DNA of 64,000 nt from Paenibacillus dokdonensis (lineage in GTDB: Bacteria; Bacillota; Bacilli; Paenibacillales; Paenibacillaceae), in the NCBI RefSeq assembly GCF_004916975.1, contig NZ_STGQ01000002.1:1-64000 (forward strand). Reading direction: 5' to 3'. Below are positions 35,485 through 45,000 of this stretch, in pieces. The translations under genes and the position numbers were made by a program. The first letter of the stretch is position 1. Every line of letters begins with the position of its first letter. The notes under the pieces were generated by a model. The model searched no databases. It was not told where the DNA came from and saw only the letters and a program-made list of their open reading frames with translations.

Positions 35485-36765
35485 CTACAAATAAGGCATC
35501 GGATTCACAGCGGTACCGTTCTCACGTACTTCGAAATGCAGATGGGGACCTGTAACCTGTCCTGTCGCTCCGGATTCCGCAATCACCTGGCCGCGGCTGA
35601 CATGATCGCCAACCTTAACCTTGATTCCGCCGGTGCGGATATGGCCATAAAGCGTCCACATACCGCCTCCATGATCGATAATAACACAGTTGCCGTAGCC
35701 GCTCCACCATTCAGCCAAGGTCACCGTTCCTTCATCTGCGGCGTGGATTGGTGTTCCCTGCGGAACGGCCAAGTCGACGCCTGTATGCATTTTTCCGACT
35801 TCACCCGTAACCGGATGAACTCTTCGCCCGAACCCAGAGGAAATGCGGGCTCCGCTTACCGGCATATACAATGGACCGCCATTTCCGCTAAACCCTCCGG
35901 AGCTTGCGATCGACGTTTTGCCGCTCTTCTTCGCTGCCGCCGCCTTCTTCGCCGCCGCAGCCTTAGCTGCAGCCGCGCGTTTTGCCGCTGCTTCCGCTTT
36001 CAGCTTGTTTTTCTCCTGCTGCAGCGCGGAACGCTTGCTCACCAGTTTCACGAGCATTTCATTCTGCTCTTCGCTGATGTCATCATTTTCCTCAATCTGC
36101 TGATCGTACTTGGCAATCAGGATCTGCTTTTGCTTCTCGTTCTCGTCCAAAATGGATTTTTGGCTCTCCATCTCGGCGTACAGATCCTTTGCCTTGGCAT
36201 ACTGACCCTCAAGTTCTTTCTTCTGTTCCAGTACCAGCGCCTTGTCCTTCTTATGTTGTTCAAGCAGATCCTTGTCCTGATCCACAAAATTCTTGAGCGA
36301 ATCCGCCCGTTCCAGGAAATCCGAGAAGCTTGTGGAAGACATCAGCACTTCCAGGTAAGAAACGCTGCCATCGGTATACATCAGTCGAACACGTGACTCC
36401 AGCATTTTTTCCCGGGACTGAATCCGGTCCTCCGTTGCATCCAGCTCGGTCGCTGTCGTATGGAGCTTATCCTGTGTATCGTCGATCTGAACCGAAATAC
36501 TTGTCATCTTATTGCTGACTTGGTTGATCTGATCGAGCACATATTGTAAATTTTGCGTTGTTTTATTTTTATAATGCTGCGCTTCCTGCTTTTGTGAATC
36601 CGCCTTTTCTTTCTGCACTTTGGCAGACTTCGCTTGCTGCTGCAGGAGATTCAGCTCATGTTCGATCTGGTCAACGGTTCTCTTTTTGGCATACCCTTCA
36701 GTGGGCTGAAAAACAGTGGCCGCCAATAAGATAACGGCAAGTACAGAAGCTATCTTTTTTTTCAA
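35485..36765 (-). CDS. secreted coiled-coil M23 murein endopeptidase (EnvC-like)
   Basis: The start is TTG at 36765 behind GGGGAG, giving 426 residues with signal peptide MKKKIASVLAVILLAA...YA. A long coiled coil (~30-260) and an Ala/Lys-rich linker lead to a C-terminal LytM domain. The zinc motif residues are all present (MHTGVD and HLHFEV), so unlike EnvC of Gram-negatives this one may be an active DD-endopeptidase. It follows ftsX by 78 bases, which suggests that FtsEX controls it, as FtsEX controls EnvC or CwlO. Confidence 0.88.
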   Translation of the reverse strand: MKKKIASVLAVILLAATVFQPTEGYAKKRTVDQIEHELNLLQQQAKSAKVQKEKADSQKQEAQHYKNKTTQNLQYVLDQINQVSNKMTSISVQIDDTQDKLHTTATELDATEDRIQSREKMLESRVRLMYTDGSVSYLEVLMSSTSFSDFLERADSLKNFVDQDKDLLEQHKKDKALVLEQKKELEGQYAKAKDLYAEMESQKSILDENEKQKQILIAKYDQQIEENDDISEEQNEMLVKLVSKRSALQQEKNKLKAEAAAKRAAAAKAAAAKKAAAAKKSGKTSIASSGGFSGNGGPLYMPVSGARISSGFGRRVHPVTGEVGKMHTGVDLAVPQGTPIHAADEGTVTLAEWWSGYGNCVIIDHGGGMWTLYGHIRTGGIKVKVGDHVSRGQVIAESGATGQVTGPHLHFEVRENGTAVNPMPYL

Positions 36766-36843
36766 CTTGCGCTCCCCATCCTTTTCAAATAATTTTCCGT
36801 ATGGAGTCATCCCGACATGGTTACAACTTGCTCCGTGATTGAT

Positions 36844-37758
36844 CTATACCTTCAAAAATTTGCGAATAGATAGGGTCGTTCCCCACATACCGATGAGTAT
36901 ACCGAGAATCATTAGAAGTCCGCCCCACTGCCACATCTCGTTCACAGGCAGCAGTGACATTTGCAGTGAAATATCCGAGCCGACAGATGCGGCCAGGCGG
37001 TCGTAACCAAAAAACAGAATCAGTACTGTAATCACTGAGCCGATCAATCCGATCAGCGTACCTTCAACAAAGAACGGCCAGCGGATAAAGGCGTTCGTCG
37101 CACCCACCAGCTTCATAATGCCGATCTCCCGGCGCCGTGCCAGGATGGTTACCCGGATCGTATTGGAAATAAGGAACATCGACATCAATGCCATACCGGC
37201 CACGAAAATAAAGCCGATGTTGCGCACCGCACGCGTCACCTTGAAGAGCGTCTCAATCGTTCCTTTGCCGTACTTCACCTTCATAATCGGCTGCTGCTCG
37301 GTATGGCTGGTGTTGAGCGCTTCGATTTTCTTGGATACGAAAGGAACGGTGGTTGGTTCGTACACTTCGATCTTGAACGCATCCGGCAGCGGATTGTTGT
37401 CCTTGTCAAAGCCTTCGAGAAGATCCTTGCCTTCTTCACCCATGCTCTTACGGAAATCATCCAATCCTTGTTCCTTGGAAATAAAATCGATCTTGCTGAC
37501 CTCAGGCATCGCCGCGATCTCTTTCTGTACAGCCTCGCGCAGCTTCTGGTCCACGTTCAAATTCAGGTAAGCCCGGATCTGCACCTGCTTGTCCGCCTTG
37601 TCGGCGACAGCATTCACATTCAGTACAAGCAGAATAAATACGCCCAAAATGAATAGAGATACGATAATGGATACTACGGATGCGACAGACATCCAACCGT
37701 TGCGGAATACGTTCTTCGCTCCTTCCCGCAAATGTCGCAAGAAGGTGTTAAAAGTCAT
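36844..37758 (-). CDS. ftsX: cell-division ABC transporter permease FtsX
   Basis: 304 residues with four membrane helices: one near residues 22-46, then a ~120-residue external loop, then three C-terminal helices in the FtsX/MacB fold. FtsX transmits ATP hydrolysis by FtsE to extracellular wall hydrolases. The start lies inside the last 11 bases of ftsE. Confidence 0.94.
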   Translation of the reverse strand: MTFNTFLRHLREGAKNVFRNGWMSVASVVSIIVSLFILGVFILLVLNVNAVADKADKQVQIRAYLNLNVDQKLREAVQKEIAAMPEVSKIDFISKEQGLDDFRKSMGEEGKDLLEGFDKDNNPLPDAFKIEVYEPTTVPFVSKKIEALNTSHTEQQPIMKVKYGKGTIETLFKVTRAVRNIGFIFVAGMALMSMFLISNTIRVTILARRREIGIMKLVGATNAFIRWPFFVEGTLIGLIGSVITVLILFFGYDRLAASVGSDISLQMSLLPVNEMWQWGGLLMILGILIGMWGTTLSIRKFLKV

Positions 37759-38434
37759 AACCGTATTCTCCTCTCAGCTGGTCGCGCACAATGTTGCCTT
37801 GTTCAATCGCGATGACGCGTTTGCGCATCGTGTTCACGATATCCTTGTTGTGGGTGGCCATAACAATGGTTGTTCCGCGGAAATTGATTTCATCCAGCAG
37901 CTGCATGATGCCCCATGAGGTTTCAGGGTCAAGGTTGCCGGTAGGCTCGTCCGCAATAATAACGGAGGGGTTGTTTACGATGGCACGGGCAATGGCGATA
38001 CGCTGCTGCTCCCCGCCGGAGAGCTGGGCAGGCTGACGATTTGCTTTGGACTTGAGTCCCACCAGGTCCAGCACTTCCATCACCCGTTTTTTCATCTGCC
38101 GTTTCGGGGCTTCAATAACTTCCATGGCAAAAGCTACATTTTCAAAAGCCGTAAGCCTGGGCAAAAGACGAAAATCCTGAAATATAACGCCGATATTGCG
38201 TCTGACGTAAGGAATCTTACGCTGCTTCAGCTTGCCTATATTAAACCCGTTTACGGAGATTTGCCCTTTCGTTGGTACTTCTTCTCTATAAATGAGCTTC
38301 ATAAAAGTCGATTTACCTGCGCCGGACGGGCCGACGACATATACAAATTCATTACGGTCAATCTTGACGGACACCCCTTGAAGCGCATGGGTTCCATTGG
38401 GGTATGTCTTCCACACATCCTGCATTTCAATCAC
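37748..38434 (-). CDS. ftsE: cell-division ATP-binding protein FtsE
   Basis: 228 residues, GTG start. Walker A VGPSGAGKSTFMKL (~35), ABC signature LSGGEQQRIAIARA and Walker B VIIADEPTGNLD identify an ABC ATPase of the FtsE type (FKLI-like PTKGQISVNG). With FtsX it activates murein hydrolases; the M23 endopeptidase gene downstream is the likely target. First gene of ftsE-ftsX-M23, followed by ctpB and minJ on the same strand. Confidence 0.94.
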   Translation of the reverse strand: MIEMQDVWKTYPNGTHALQGVSVKIDRNEFVYVVGPSGAGKSTFMKLIYREEVPTKGQISVNGFNIGKLKQRKIPYVRRNIGVIFQDFRLLPRLTAFENVAFAMEVIEAPKRQMKKRVMEVLDLVGLKSKANRQPAQLSGGEQQRIAIARAIVNNPSVIIADEPTGNLDPETSWGIMQLLDEINFRGTTIVMATHNKDIVNTMRKRVIAIEQGNIVRDQLRGEYGYDF

Positions 38435-38535
38435 TTCATTATCACTTCCTAATTACATAATTAGCCATTATAATTTCGACACGTTCCAGCTAATTCCTTT
38501 AAAAAACTTTAGAAATCATCACGATGTTTTTTATT

Positions 38536-38551
38536 GTAACAAATTTGTTAC
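38536..38551. promoter_or_regulatory. perfect 16-base palindrome between ftsE and the vanW gene
   Basis: GTAACAAATTTGTTAC is a perfect palindrome in the 210-base divergent gap (38435-38644). It lies about 100 bases from each start codon. The arms GTAACA/TGTTAC recur in the yhbD promoter dyad. A TATAAT on the minus strand at about 38470 could serve ftsE. No gene is seen in the gap. Confidence 0.45.
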
Positions 38552-38644
38552 CTTTTGAGTACCCGAAATTTTTCCAAATGTTTTACATATATATGAAAAA
38601 TAGACTCAACCGCGTTTAATAAGAAGCCAAAAAAGGTGGGAGCC

Positions 38645-40081
38645 ATGAAAAAATTTCATTTTATTCTGATCATCACTGCCAGTATCATGCTGATCGGTTC
38701 CGTCACCGCCGGATGGATCCATCTTTATATCAGCCAGAATACCATTCCCGATCATGTTCAGGTGGGTGGCTGGGATGTGGGCGGTAAGAAGAAAGATGAT
38801 GTCTTAAAGGAGCTTGATGCCAAGCTGAATGGTCTTCAGCAGCAGCCGCTCACACTGTCCGTGGAAGCCAAGGATGTGCCTGACGTTACGATCACGTTGA
38901 AAAATGCCGGAATCACGTTTGAAGCTGATGCCTTCCGCAGCGCGGTTGCACGCTTGTATGATGAAAGCTGGTCCGAGCGGATGAATGCACGGAGACATTT
39001 CCAGCAGGAATGGAACATAACCCCGCACTGGAATACAGCCTTGATCAAGCAAAGATTTGGTCCCGCTTGGGAAGAAAAGAATTTCGGCAAGCCTGTAGAT
39101 GCCGCGCGCCGGATCACCAAAGCAGACGAAGTTGCATATACGCCCGAGATATCTGTTCTCCGCATCGATTGGGAAACTTTTATCCAAACCATGACCGACC
39201 TCATCCCCAAAAGTTTCTTCAATCCGGATGAGTCCGCATCGCCCCTGAAAATAAAGCTTCCTTTATATACAATGAAACCAGAGGTTACGATAAGCAGCCT
39301 GAAGGAAGAGGGCATCGACCGTAAAATTATAGAATTCAACACCGGCCTCGGCTCAAGCGCAGCGGGTCGTATATATAATGTAAGTTCTGCCGCAATGGCC
39401 ATCGATGGGATGATATTGAAGCCGGACGATATTTTCGATTACAGCAAGGTGATTGCCAAAGCCGAGGAGAAATACGGTTTCCGCGAAGCCCCCGTTATTC
39501 TGAACGGGAAGCTGGTTCCCGGCATCGGTGGAGGGATCTGTCAGGTATCGAGCACCGTATATAACGCGGCACTGCGGACCGGCCTTCAAATTGTGGAACG
39601 GCGCAACCACTCTCTCCCTGTCAGCTATCTGCCAAAAGGCCAGGATGCTACCTTTGCCGAAGGCTCCATCAATTTCCGCTTTAAAAATACAACCGGCAAA
39701 TCGCTCATTATCCGTGCCTTTGTAGAAGGCAATACATTGACCGTGAAATTTTTCGGCACCTTCCCTAAAAATACTGAGTATTCGCTGGAATCACGCACCG
39801 TCGAGACCCTACCCGTAACAGAGAAGCTCGTCGAGAACAAGGATATTCAGGTTGGCGCACAGGAAGTACTGCAGGAAGGCAAACCAGGATATATTGTGGA
39901 AACGTATCAGATTAAAAAGGTTAACGGTAAAATTGTCGAACGCAAACGGATTTCCAGCGACACCTACCGTGCTCAGAATCGGTTGATCGCCGTTCATTCT
40001 GTAGAATCTGGAAGCGGTAATGATTCCTCCGGCAGCAAAGACCAAATCGTCGAGGACGGTGTGAGCGGACCTAATTTCTGA
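38645..40081 (+). CDS. VanW-family exported protein
   Basis: I chose ATG at 38645 (478 residues), just after GGTGGGAG. One N-terminal membrane helix (~5-27), then a peptidoglycan-binding-4-like region (~35-200), then the VanW domain (~240-380) with GGGICQVSSTVYNAALR. The tail (~390-440) resembles a G5-type or linker region. VanW proteins occur in glycopeptide-resistance clusters and in many Firmicutes surface proteins, but their molecular function is unknown. It is divergent from ftsE and is a single-gene unit. Confidence 0.85.
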   Translation: MKKFHFILIITASIMLIGSVTAGWIHLYISQNTIPDHVQVGGWDVGGKKKDDVLKELDAKLNGLQQQPLTLSVEAKDVPDVTITLKNAGITFEADAFRSAVARLYDESWSERMNARRHFQQEWNITPHWNTALIKQRFGPAWEEKNFGKPVDAARRITKADEVAYTPEISVLRIDWETFIQTMTDLIPKSFFNPDESASPLKIKLPLYTMKPEVTISSLKEEGIDRKIIEFNTGLGSSAAGRIYNVSSAAMAIDGMILKPDDIFDYSKVIAKAEEKYGFREAPVILNGKLVPGIGGGICQVSSTVYNAALRTGLQIVERRNHSLPVSYLPKGQDATFAEGSINFRFKNTTGKSLIIRAFVEGNTLTVKFFGTFPKNTEYSLESRTVETLPVTEKLVENKDIQVGAQEVLQEGKPGYIVETYQIKKVNGKIVERKRISSDTYRAQNRLIAVHSVESGSGNDSSGSKDQIVEDGVSGPNF

Positions 40082-40145
40082 GCCGGAATACCAGTTTATC
40101 CCCATGCTGCCATTGAATCGGTATATCAACCTGGCGTTTAACAAC

Positions 40146-40197
40146 GAATAAGGCGACCATTCCTTCGCTTCTTAGCGGAAAGGAGGTCGCCTTATTC
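40146..40197. terminator. bidirectional terminator
   Basis: A 13-base perfect outer stem (GAATAAGGCGACC / GGTCGCCTTATTC) plus an inner stem lies between the convergent vanW and chemoreceptor genes. Confidence 0.85.
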
Positions 40198-40220
40198 GTT
40201 TCGTTCCATCGGGTAGCTTT

Positions 40221-41498
40221 CTAGTGAGTTTGTTCTTGGGTCTCGGTCTCTTGAGTATCATGCAGCAATTCGCGGTACTGGTTAATGACAAGCCCAAGTT
40301 CATCTGAAAAATCATTCAGAGATTCGGTAGCACTTGAAATCTGCTGCATAATGGCATGATGCTCTTCTACCGCTTGCGTTACGTTGTTCATTTCTGTTGT
40401 TGTTTTAACGGCAATCTGCTCCGTTTTTTGCATAGCAACGACCAATTGCTCGGCACCCGCGGCGATTTCCTCAACCGACGAGGACACCTCCTGCATTTGA
40501 CCTGCCACCTCGCCGATGGAAAGCTTAATGAATTCGAACGATTCTCCAGCTTCATTAACGACCCTAAGACCATCATCCACTTGACCTGCCACTACTTTCG
40601 TGGAGTTAACCGCTTGTGAGGTTTCTTTTAATATCACGGAAACGACCTGCGTAACTTGCTTGGCCGATTGCGATGATTGTTCAGCCAGGTTGCGTACCTC
40701 GCTGGCAATAACCGAGAATCCCCGGCCCTCATCCCCAAAACGCGCCGCTTCAATAGCTGCATTCAGTGCCAGCAAATGTGTCTGTTCGGCAATTTCTCTA
40801 ATCATGGAGACGAACGAGACAACTTCCCGGGAACTTTTATCCAGCCGGCTCATGGTGTCGACCAAGGAATGGACCGTTGTATTCGCCTCATCCATTCGTT
40901 CAATGGCAGTCAAGATTGAATCCTGACCTTTGGTTGCTTTTACCGAAGATTCATTCGCCGCTTCAGCAGCTTCATCGGCACTTCCCGAGATATGACGGAT
41001 TGCACCTACGACATCGCTTACGGTATTGGAGCTTGTACGAATCATATCGGTCTGCTCATTGGAATCTGCAGATACGCCCAGTGTCGCTTCCTTAATCATA
41101 TCAGAGACGTAGAAACCCATTTCTGCGTTTGACTTGACCTGCTCGATGGTGTCTGCGATTTTCGAAATGTGGGCATTCACCTGATCCGAAAGATCCTTAT
41201 TCTGAATGCCTTCTATATTGCTGCCACTATTATAAATATGCAAATCTTCCACACTTGTTTCTACATCTGCTGTCTGATTCGTCTTCGATTGATTCCCGGC
41301 CGACCGCAGCAGCCACATCGCAACCCCATAGCTGATCGGCACAATCAGCACCAGACTAATGATCAATCCGATTAATGCAGGAACCCCTAGTAAAAAGCAA
41401 ACGAGATTGATAATAACTACAGCTCCTGAGAACAACCCTGCTCCTTGCAGGCCCATCTTTCTATACTGCATATGTATGTTGGGATGGTTGACTTTCAT
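40221..41498 (-). CDS. methyl-accepting chemotaxis protein without a ligand-binding domain
   Basis: Start ATG at 41498, nine bases after GGTGGAG, giving 425 residues. An N-terminal pair of membrane helices (~20-65) has almost no external loop and no HAMP domain. The rest is the coiled-coil signalling domain with the conserved hairpin tip EQTHLLALNAAIEAARFGDEGRGF (in two parts). Such a receptor must sense in the membrane or cytoplasm, or through a partner. The upstream 114-residue protein, 64 bases away on the same strand, is a candidate partner. Confidence 0.88.
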   Translation of the reverse strand: MKVNHPNIHMQYRKMGLQGAGLFSGAVVIINLVCFLLGVPALIGLIISLVLIVPISYGVAMWLLRSAGNQSKTNQTADVETSVEDLHIYNSGSNIEGIQNKDLSDQVNAHISKIADTIEQVKSNAEMGFYVSDMIKEATLGVSADSNEQTDMIRTSSNTVSDVVGAIRHISGSADEAAEAANESSVKATKGQDSILTAIERMDEANTTVHSLVDTMSRLDKSSREVVSFVSMIREIAEQTHLLALNAAIEAARFGDEGRGFSVIASEVRNLAEQSSQSAKQVTQVVSVILKETSQAVNSTKVVAGQVDDGLRVVNEAGESFEFIKLSIGEVAGQMQEVSSSVEEIAAGAEQLVVAMQKTEQIAVKTTTEMNNVTQAVEEHHAIMQQISSATESLNDFSDELGLVINQYRELLHDTQETETQEQTH

Positions 41499-41562
41499 GG
41501 TGTATCTCTCCACCTATCTGGTTGCACCCGATGTCCTTAGACACCGGGTGCATAATAAATTA

Positions 41563-41907
41563 TTAGTTTTGTAGAAATGCTTCTGCTTCGTCCAATTTTT
41601 CAAAGGAATCAACGACGTCGCCAAACATCCGCTTCATTTGCAGTTTAGATACGGCTGAACCTGTATAATAAGCCCATTTCGTAAGACCCTTATCAACGGA
41701 AAGCTGTCCAAGATGACTCAATTTCTCAGCCACATCCATCGTGAACAATTTTCCTTCGCTCAAATCTGTCATTCCGGTAAAACCAGGTTTTACGCTCTCA
41801 AGCGACTTCGTGAAGTCAGTGATGTAATCATTCACATTGTCCTTGTTAATTTCCTGTACTTTAACAGTAAGTCGGTTAAGTGCGGCATCATAAGTAATTG
41901 TGTACAT
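41563..41907 (-). CDS. small soluble protein of unknown function, STAS-like in look
   Basis: The chosen start is ATG at 41907 after AGGGG, giving 114 residues; an upstream in-frame ATG at 41961 overlaps the promoter region. Alternating beta strands and amphipathic helices (YTITYDAALNRLTVKV, then a long helix, then FTGMTDLSEG) recall single-domain STAS/SpoIIAA-like folds, but I do not recognise a family. A TTTACA-N17-TATCCT promoter-like pair lies 30-70 bases upstream on the minus strand, so it can be expressed apart from the NRPS. It lies between the NRPS and chemoreceptor genes. Confidence 0.6.
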   Translation of the reverse strand: MYTITYDAALNRLTVKVQEINKDNVNDYITDFTKSLESVKPGFTGMTDLSEGKLFTMDVAEKLSHLGQLSVDKGLTKWAYYTGSAVSKLQMKRMFGDVVDSFEKLDEAEAFLQN

Positions 41908-42014
41908 GTTATTTCCCCTATCTGTAATTAGAATATATTGGTTTAGCAAAAGGATAAGCAAAAAAGAAAGATTTGTAAAGAATTATTTACCGAATTATGT
42001 AGAAATATGTCGAA

Positions 42015-45000
42015 TTACATAAATCCTTCTTCTTTACAATGTTCAAACATTTGCTCTATCATCTCTTGGTTTAGCGGAGACCAATCAAAACCAAGCCGTG
42101 ACAATAGAAGCGTTGTTTTGGAAGAAAAAACCTTGAAATACGTAGTGAAAATTGTTTCTTCCATCCATCCGTAATGCAGCATGATCTGTTCGATCACATG
42201 CTTGAAATTCTCGTCGTCATAATGCTCATGAAGATAATCGACAAATTTGTCGAATGATAGCAATTCAACGGATATATCTAATGGGTTGTCCTGCAGCACA
42301 GCACCGACATTGGCTTCATGCGGATTGGCTATATGGAACACTTCATTATGGCAAGCCACGCAATCGGCAAGCAGCAGGATCGCTTTGCTCGTTTGGTCGA
42401 CATAGGTAAAATCAATGTCATTGTCCTCGCCCGGCACGGTCCCGAGCTCAAGGAATGACTTCAACGTAGTATAGAACGCATTATCCGCAATATTTTCCTG
42501 GAACCGGCCCGTTTGGGAGTGGAAAACGATATTGCCAAGGCGGTATATGTTGGTGATGACTCCCTTGTCCCGCGCAGCCAATACGAGACGCTCCGCCTCA
42601 AACTTGGTCTTGGCATAATAATTCTCAAACTGCTGTCCCAGATCGAGATCATATTCCGTAAAGCAGACATGCCGCTCCCCTTCCACGACTCCTGTCGCCA
42701 CACCTAGCGTAGACATATGATGCATATGCTTCGACTTGCCTTCTGCGGCAAAATCAAGCAGGTTCGCTGTCGCCTTCACGTTCTGCAGCTCGAAATCAGC
42801 ATAGCTTCCGTAGTGCTTCACATTCGCTGCCGCATGAAATACAGCATCTATGCGCTGCAGCAATTCCTGATACCGATGATCTGTGAGACCCAGGCGATCC
42901 TTGGTAATGTCGCCTGCATACACGTGGATACGGTCTTCATATCTCTCAAACCAGTCCGGACCGAAGTAATAAGCGTATTTTTGTCTCAAACGCTCTTCCG
43001 CTTCATGATCTGATCCGGCGCGGACGATCACATGTACGCTCCAATCCTTGCTGCTTATCGCTTCGTAGAGCAAATGAGCACCCAGATAGCCCGTAGCTCC
43101 CGTGAGAAGCACATTCTGGTAGCCGTTCATAGCTATGACATCCAAGGAGCCATAGGACTGGTTCCGGCTCACATAGCTTGCTTCTTCCTTAGAAAAATCG
43201 ATGCTTTTCAAACCAGCATACAGCTGCTTGACCTGTTCCAGCCGGGTGTGCAGATGATTGGTTTTCGGTTTGATTTTGTTCGCCAGTGCCGCAACGGTCT
43301 GGTATTCGAAAATATCGTTCATGCCAATTTCGAATTGCTTCTGCAGCCTTGCCACGACGATGGTCGCTTTCAACGAGTGTCCGCCAAGTTCAAAGAAATT
43401 GTCCTGAACGCCGATTTTGTCCACCTGCAGTACAGCCTGCCAAACATCAGCAACCGCTTGTTCTATATCGGTTCGCGGAGCCACATAATCTTTGCTCCGC
43501 GCTCGTGATGCATCCGGCTCCGGAAGAGCTTTGCGGTCTATTTTCCCGTTAGGCGTCAGCGGCATCTCCGGAAGCTGCATGAAATAAGAGGGAATCATAT
43601 AATCCGGCAATTGCTTGCCTATATGCTCTCTCAGCTCCCCGATTCCCAGCTCGTCGCCTGCTGTGAAATAAGCGCATAAGTAGTGCCCGCCTTTGCCGTC
43701 CTCTTTGGCAACGACGATGGCTTCCGACACAGCCGGCTGATTCAGCAGGCAATTCTCAACCTCACCCAGCTCAATACGGAAGCCGCGAATCTTGACCTGA
43801 TGATCCAGCCGACCCAAGAACTCGATCGTTCCTTCCTTCGTCCATCTTGCCAAATCGCCCGTTTTGTACATACGGTCGCCTTGGATGAACGGGCTTCGCA
43901 CGTAACGTTCCTGCGTCATCTCTTCGTTGTTGTAATATCCCCGGCCAACGTTATGCCCGGCAATATACAGTTCTCCGGCTACACCAACCGGCTGCGGCTG
44001 CAGATCATCGTTCACGATATAAATCTGGGTGTTGGCGATTGGCTTCCCGATTGGCGGCAGCTCCGGAATAAATCCGGATGGATCAATCGTGTGCGTCGTT
44101 ACGACATGCGTTTCCGACGGCCCGTAATGGTTATGCAAATACACACCGTACCGCGTAAGATGCGCGCGGAATTTTTCTGGAACGATCAGCTGTTCCCCAG
44201 CCGTAATCACATGCTTTACGGATGATGGAAAACGGTCAGCATATTCTTTTTCATTCAAAATGAATTTCAGGAACGAGACCGGCATGAACAAAATTTGAAT
44301 GTCCATACGTTCGATATGGGTCAACAGATCTCCAACGTTCATCCGCAAATCACTTGGAATCATATGCAGTGTGCCGCCGGCAGCGAGTGTCGACCATATC
44401 TCCTGTGAGCAGACATCGAAGCTGATTGTGGTGAATTGAAGCACATTACCGCTATAATCAACGTTCGTCTCACTGTATTCATAATGGAGCAGGTTCACGA
44501 TATTCCGGTGCTCGATCATGACTCCCTTCGGTTTGCCCGTTGTACCCGATGTATAAATAACATACAGCAGGTCAGCAGGTCCGTTCACATGAGACAGGTT
44601 ATCCGTGAAGCTGCTGTAGGCCTCTTCCTTATCGATAAGCAGCGTTTCACCTGCAAATACGACGTTGCCCGCAAGATGGGTCTGCGTCAGCAGCAGCGTG
44701 GTATGGCTGTTTTCCAGCATGTAGACAATGCGGTCCTGCGGATACTCAGGGTCGATTGGAACATAAGCACCACCTGCCTTCAAAATGGCCAATAGCCCGA
44801 TGATCATCTCAAACGAGCGGTCAACCATCAGTCCGACAACCTGATCCGGCTTTACCCCTTTTGATCGGAGTGTGTATGCAAGCTGGTTCGCCCGTTCATT
44901 TAATTCGCGGTAGTCCATTGCAAGGTCGCCAAAGACGAGCGCAGCCTTGTCTGGCGTAAGTCGAACCTGTTCCTCGAACAGACCGTGAATCGTCATCTGG

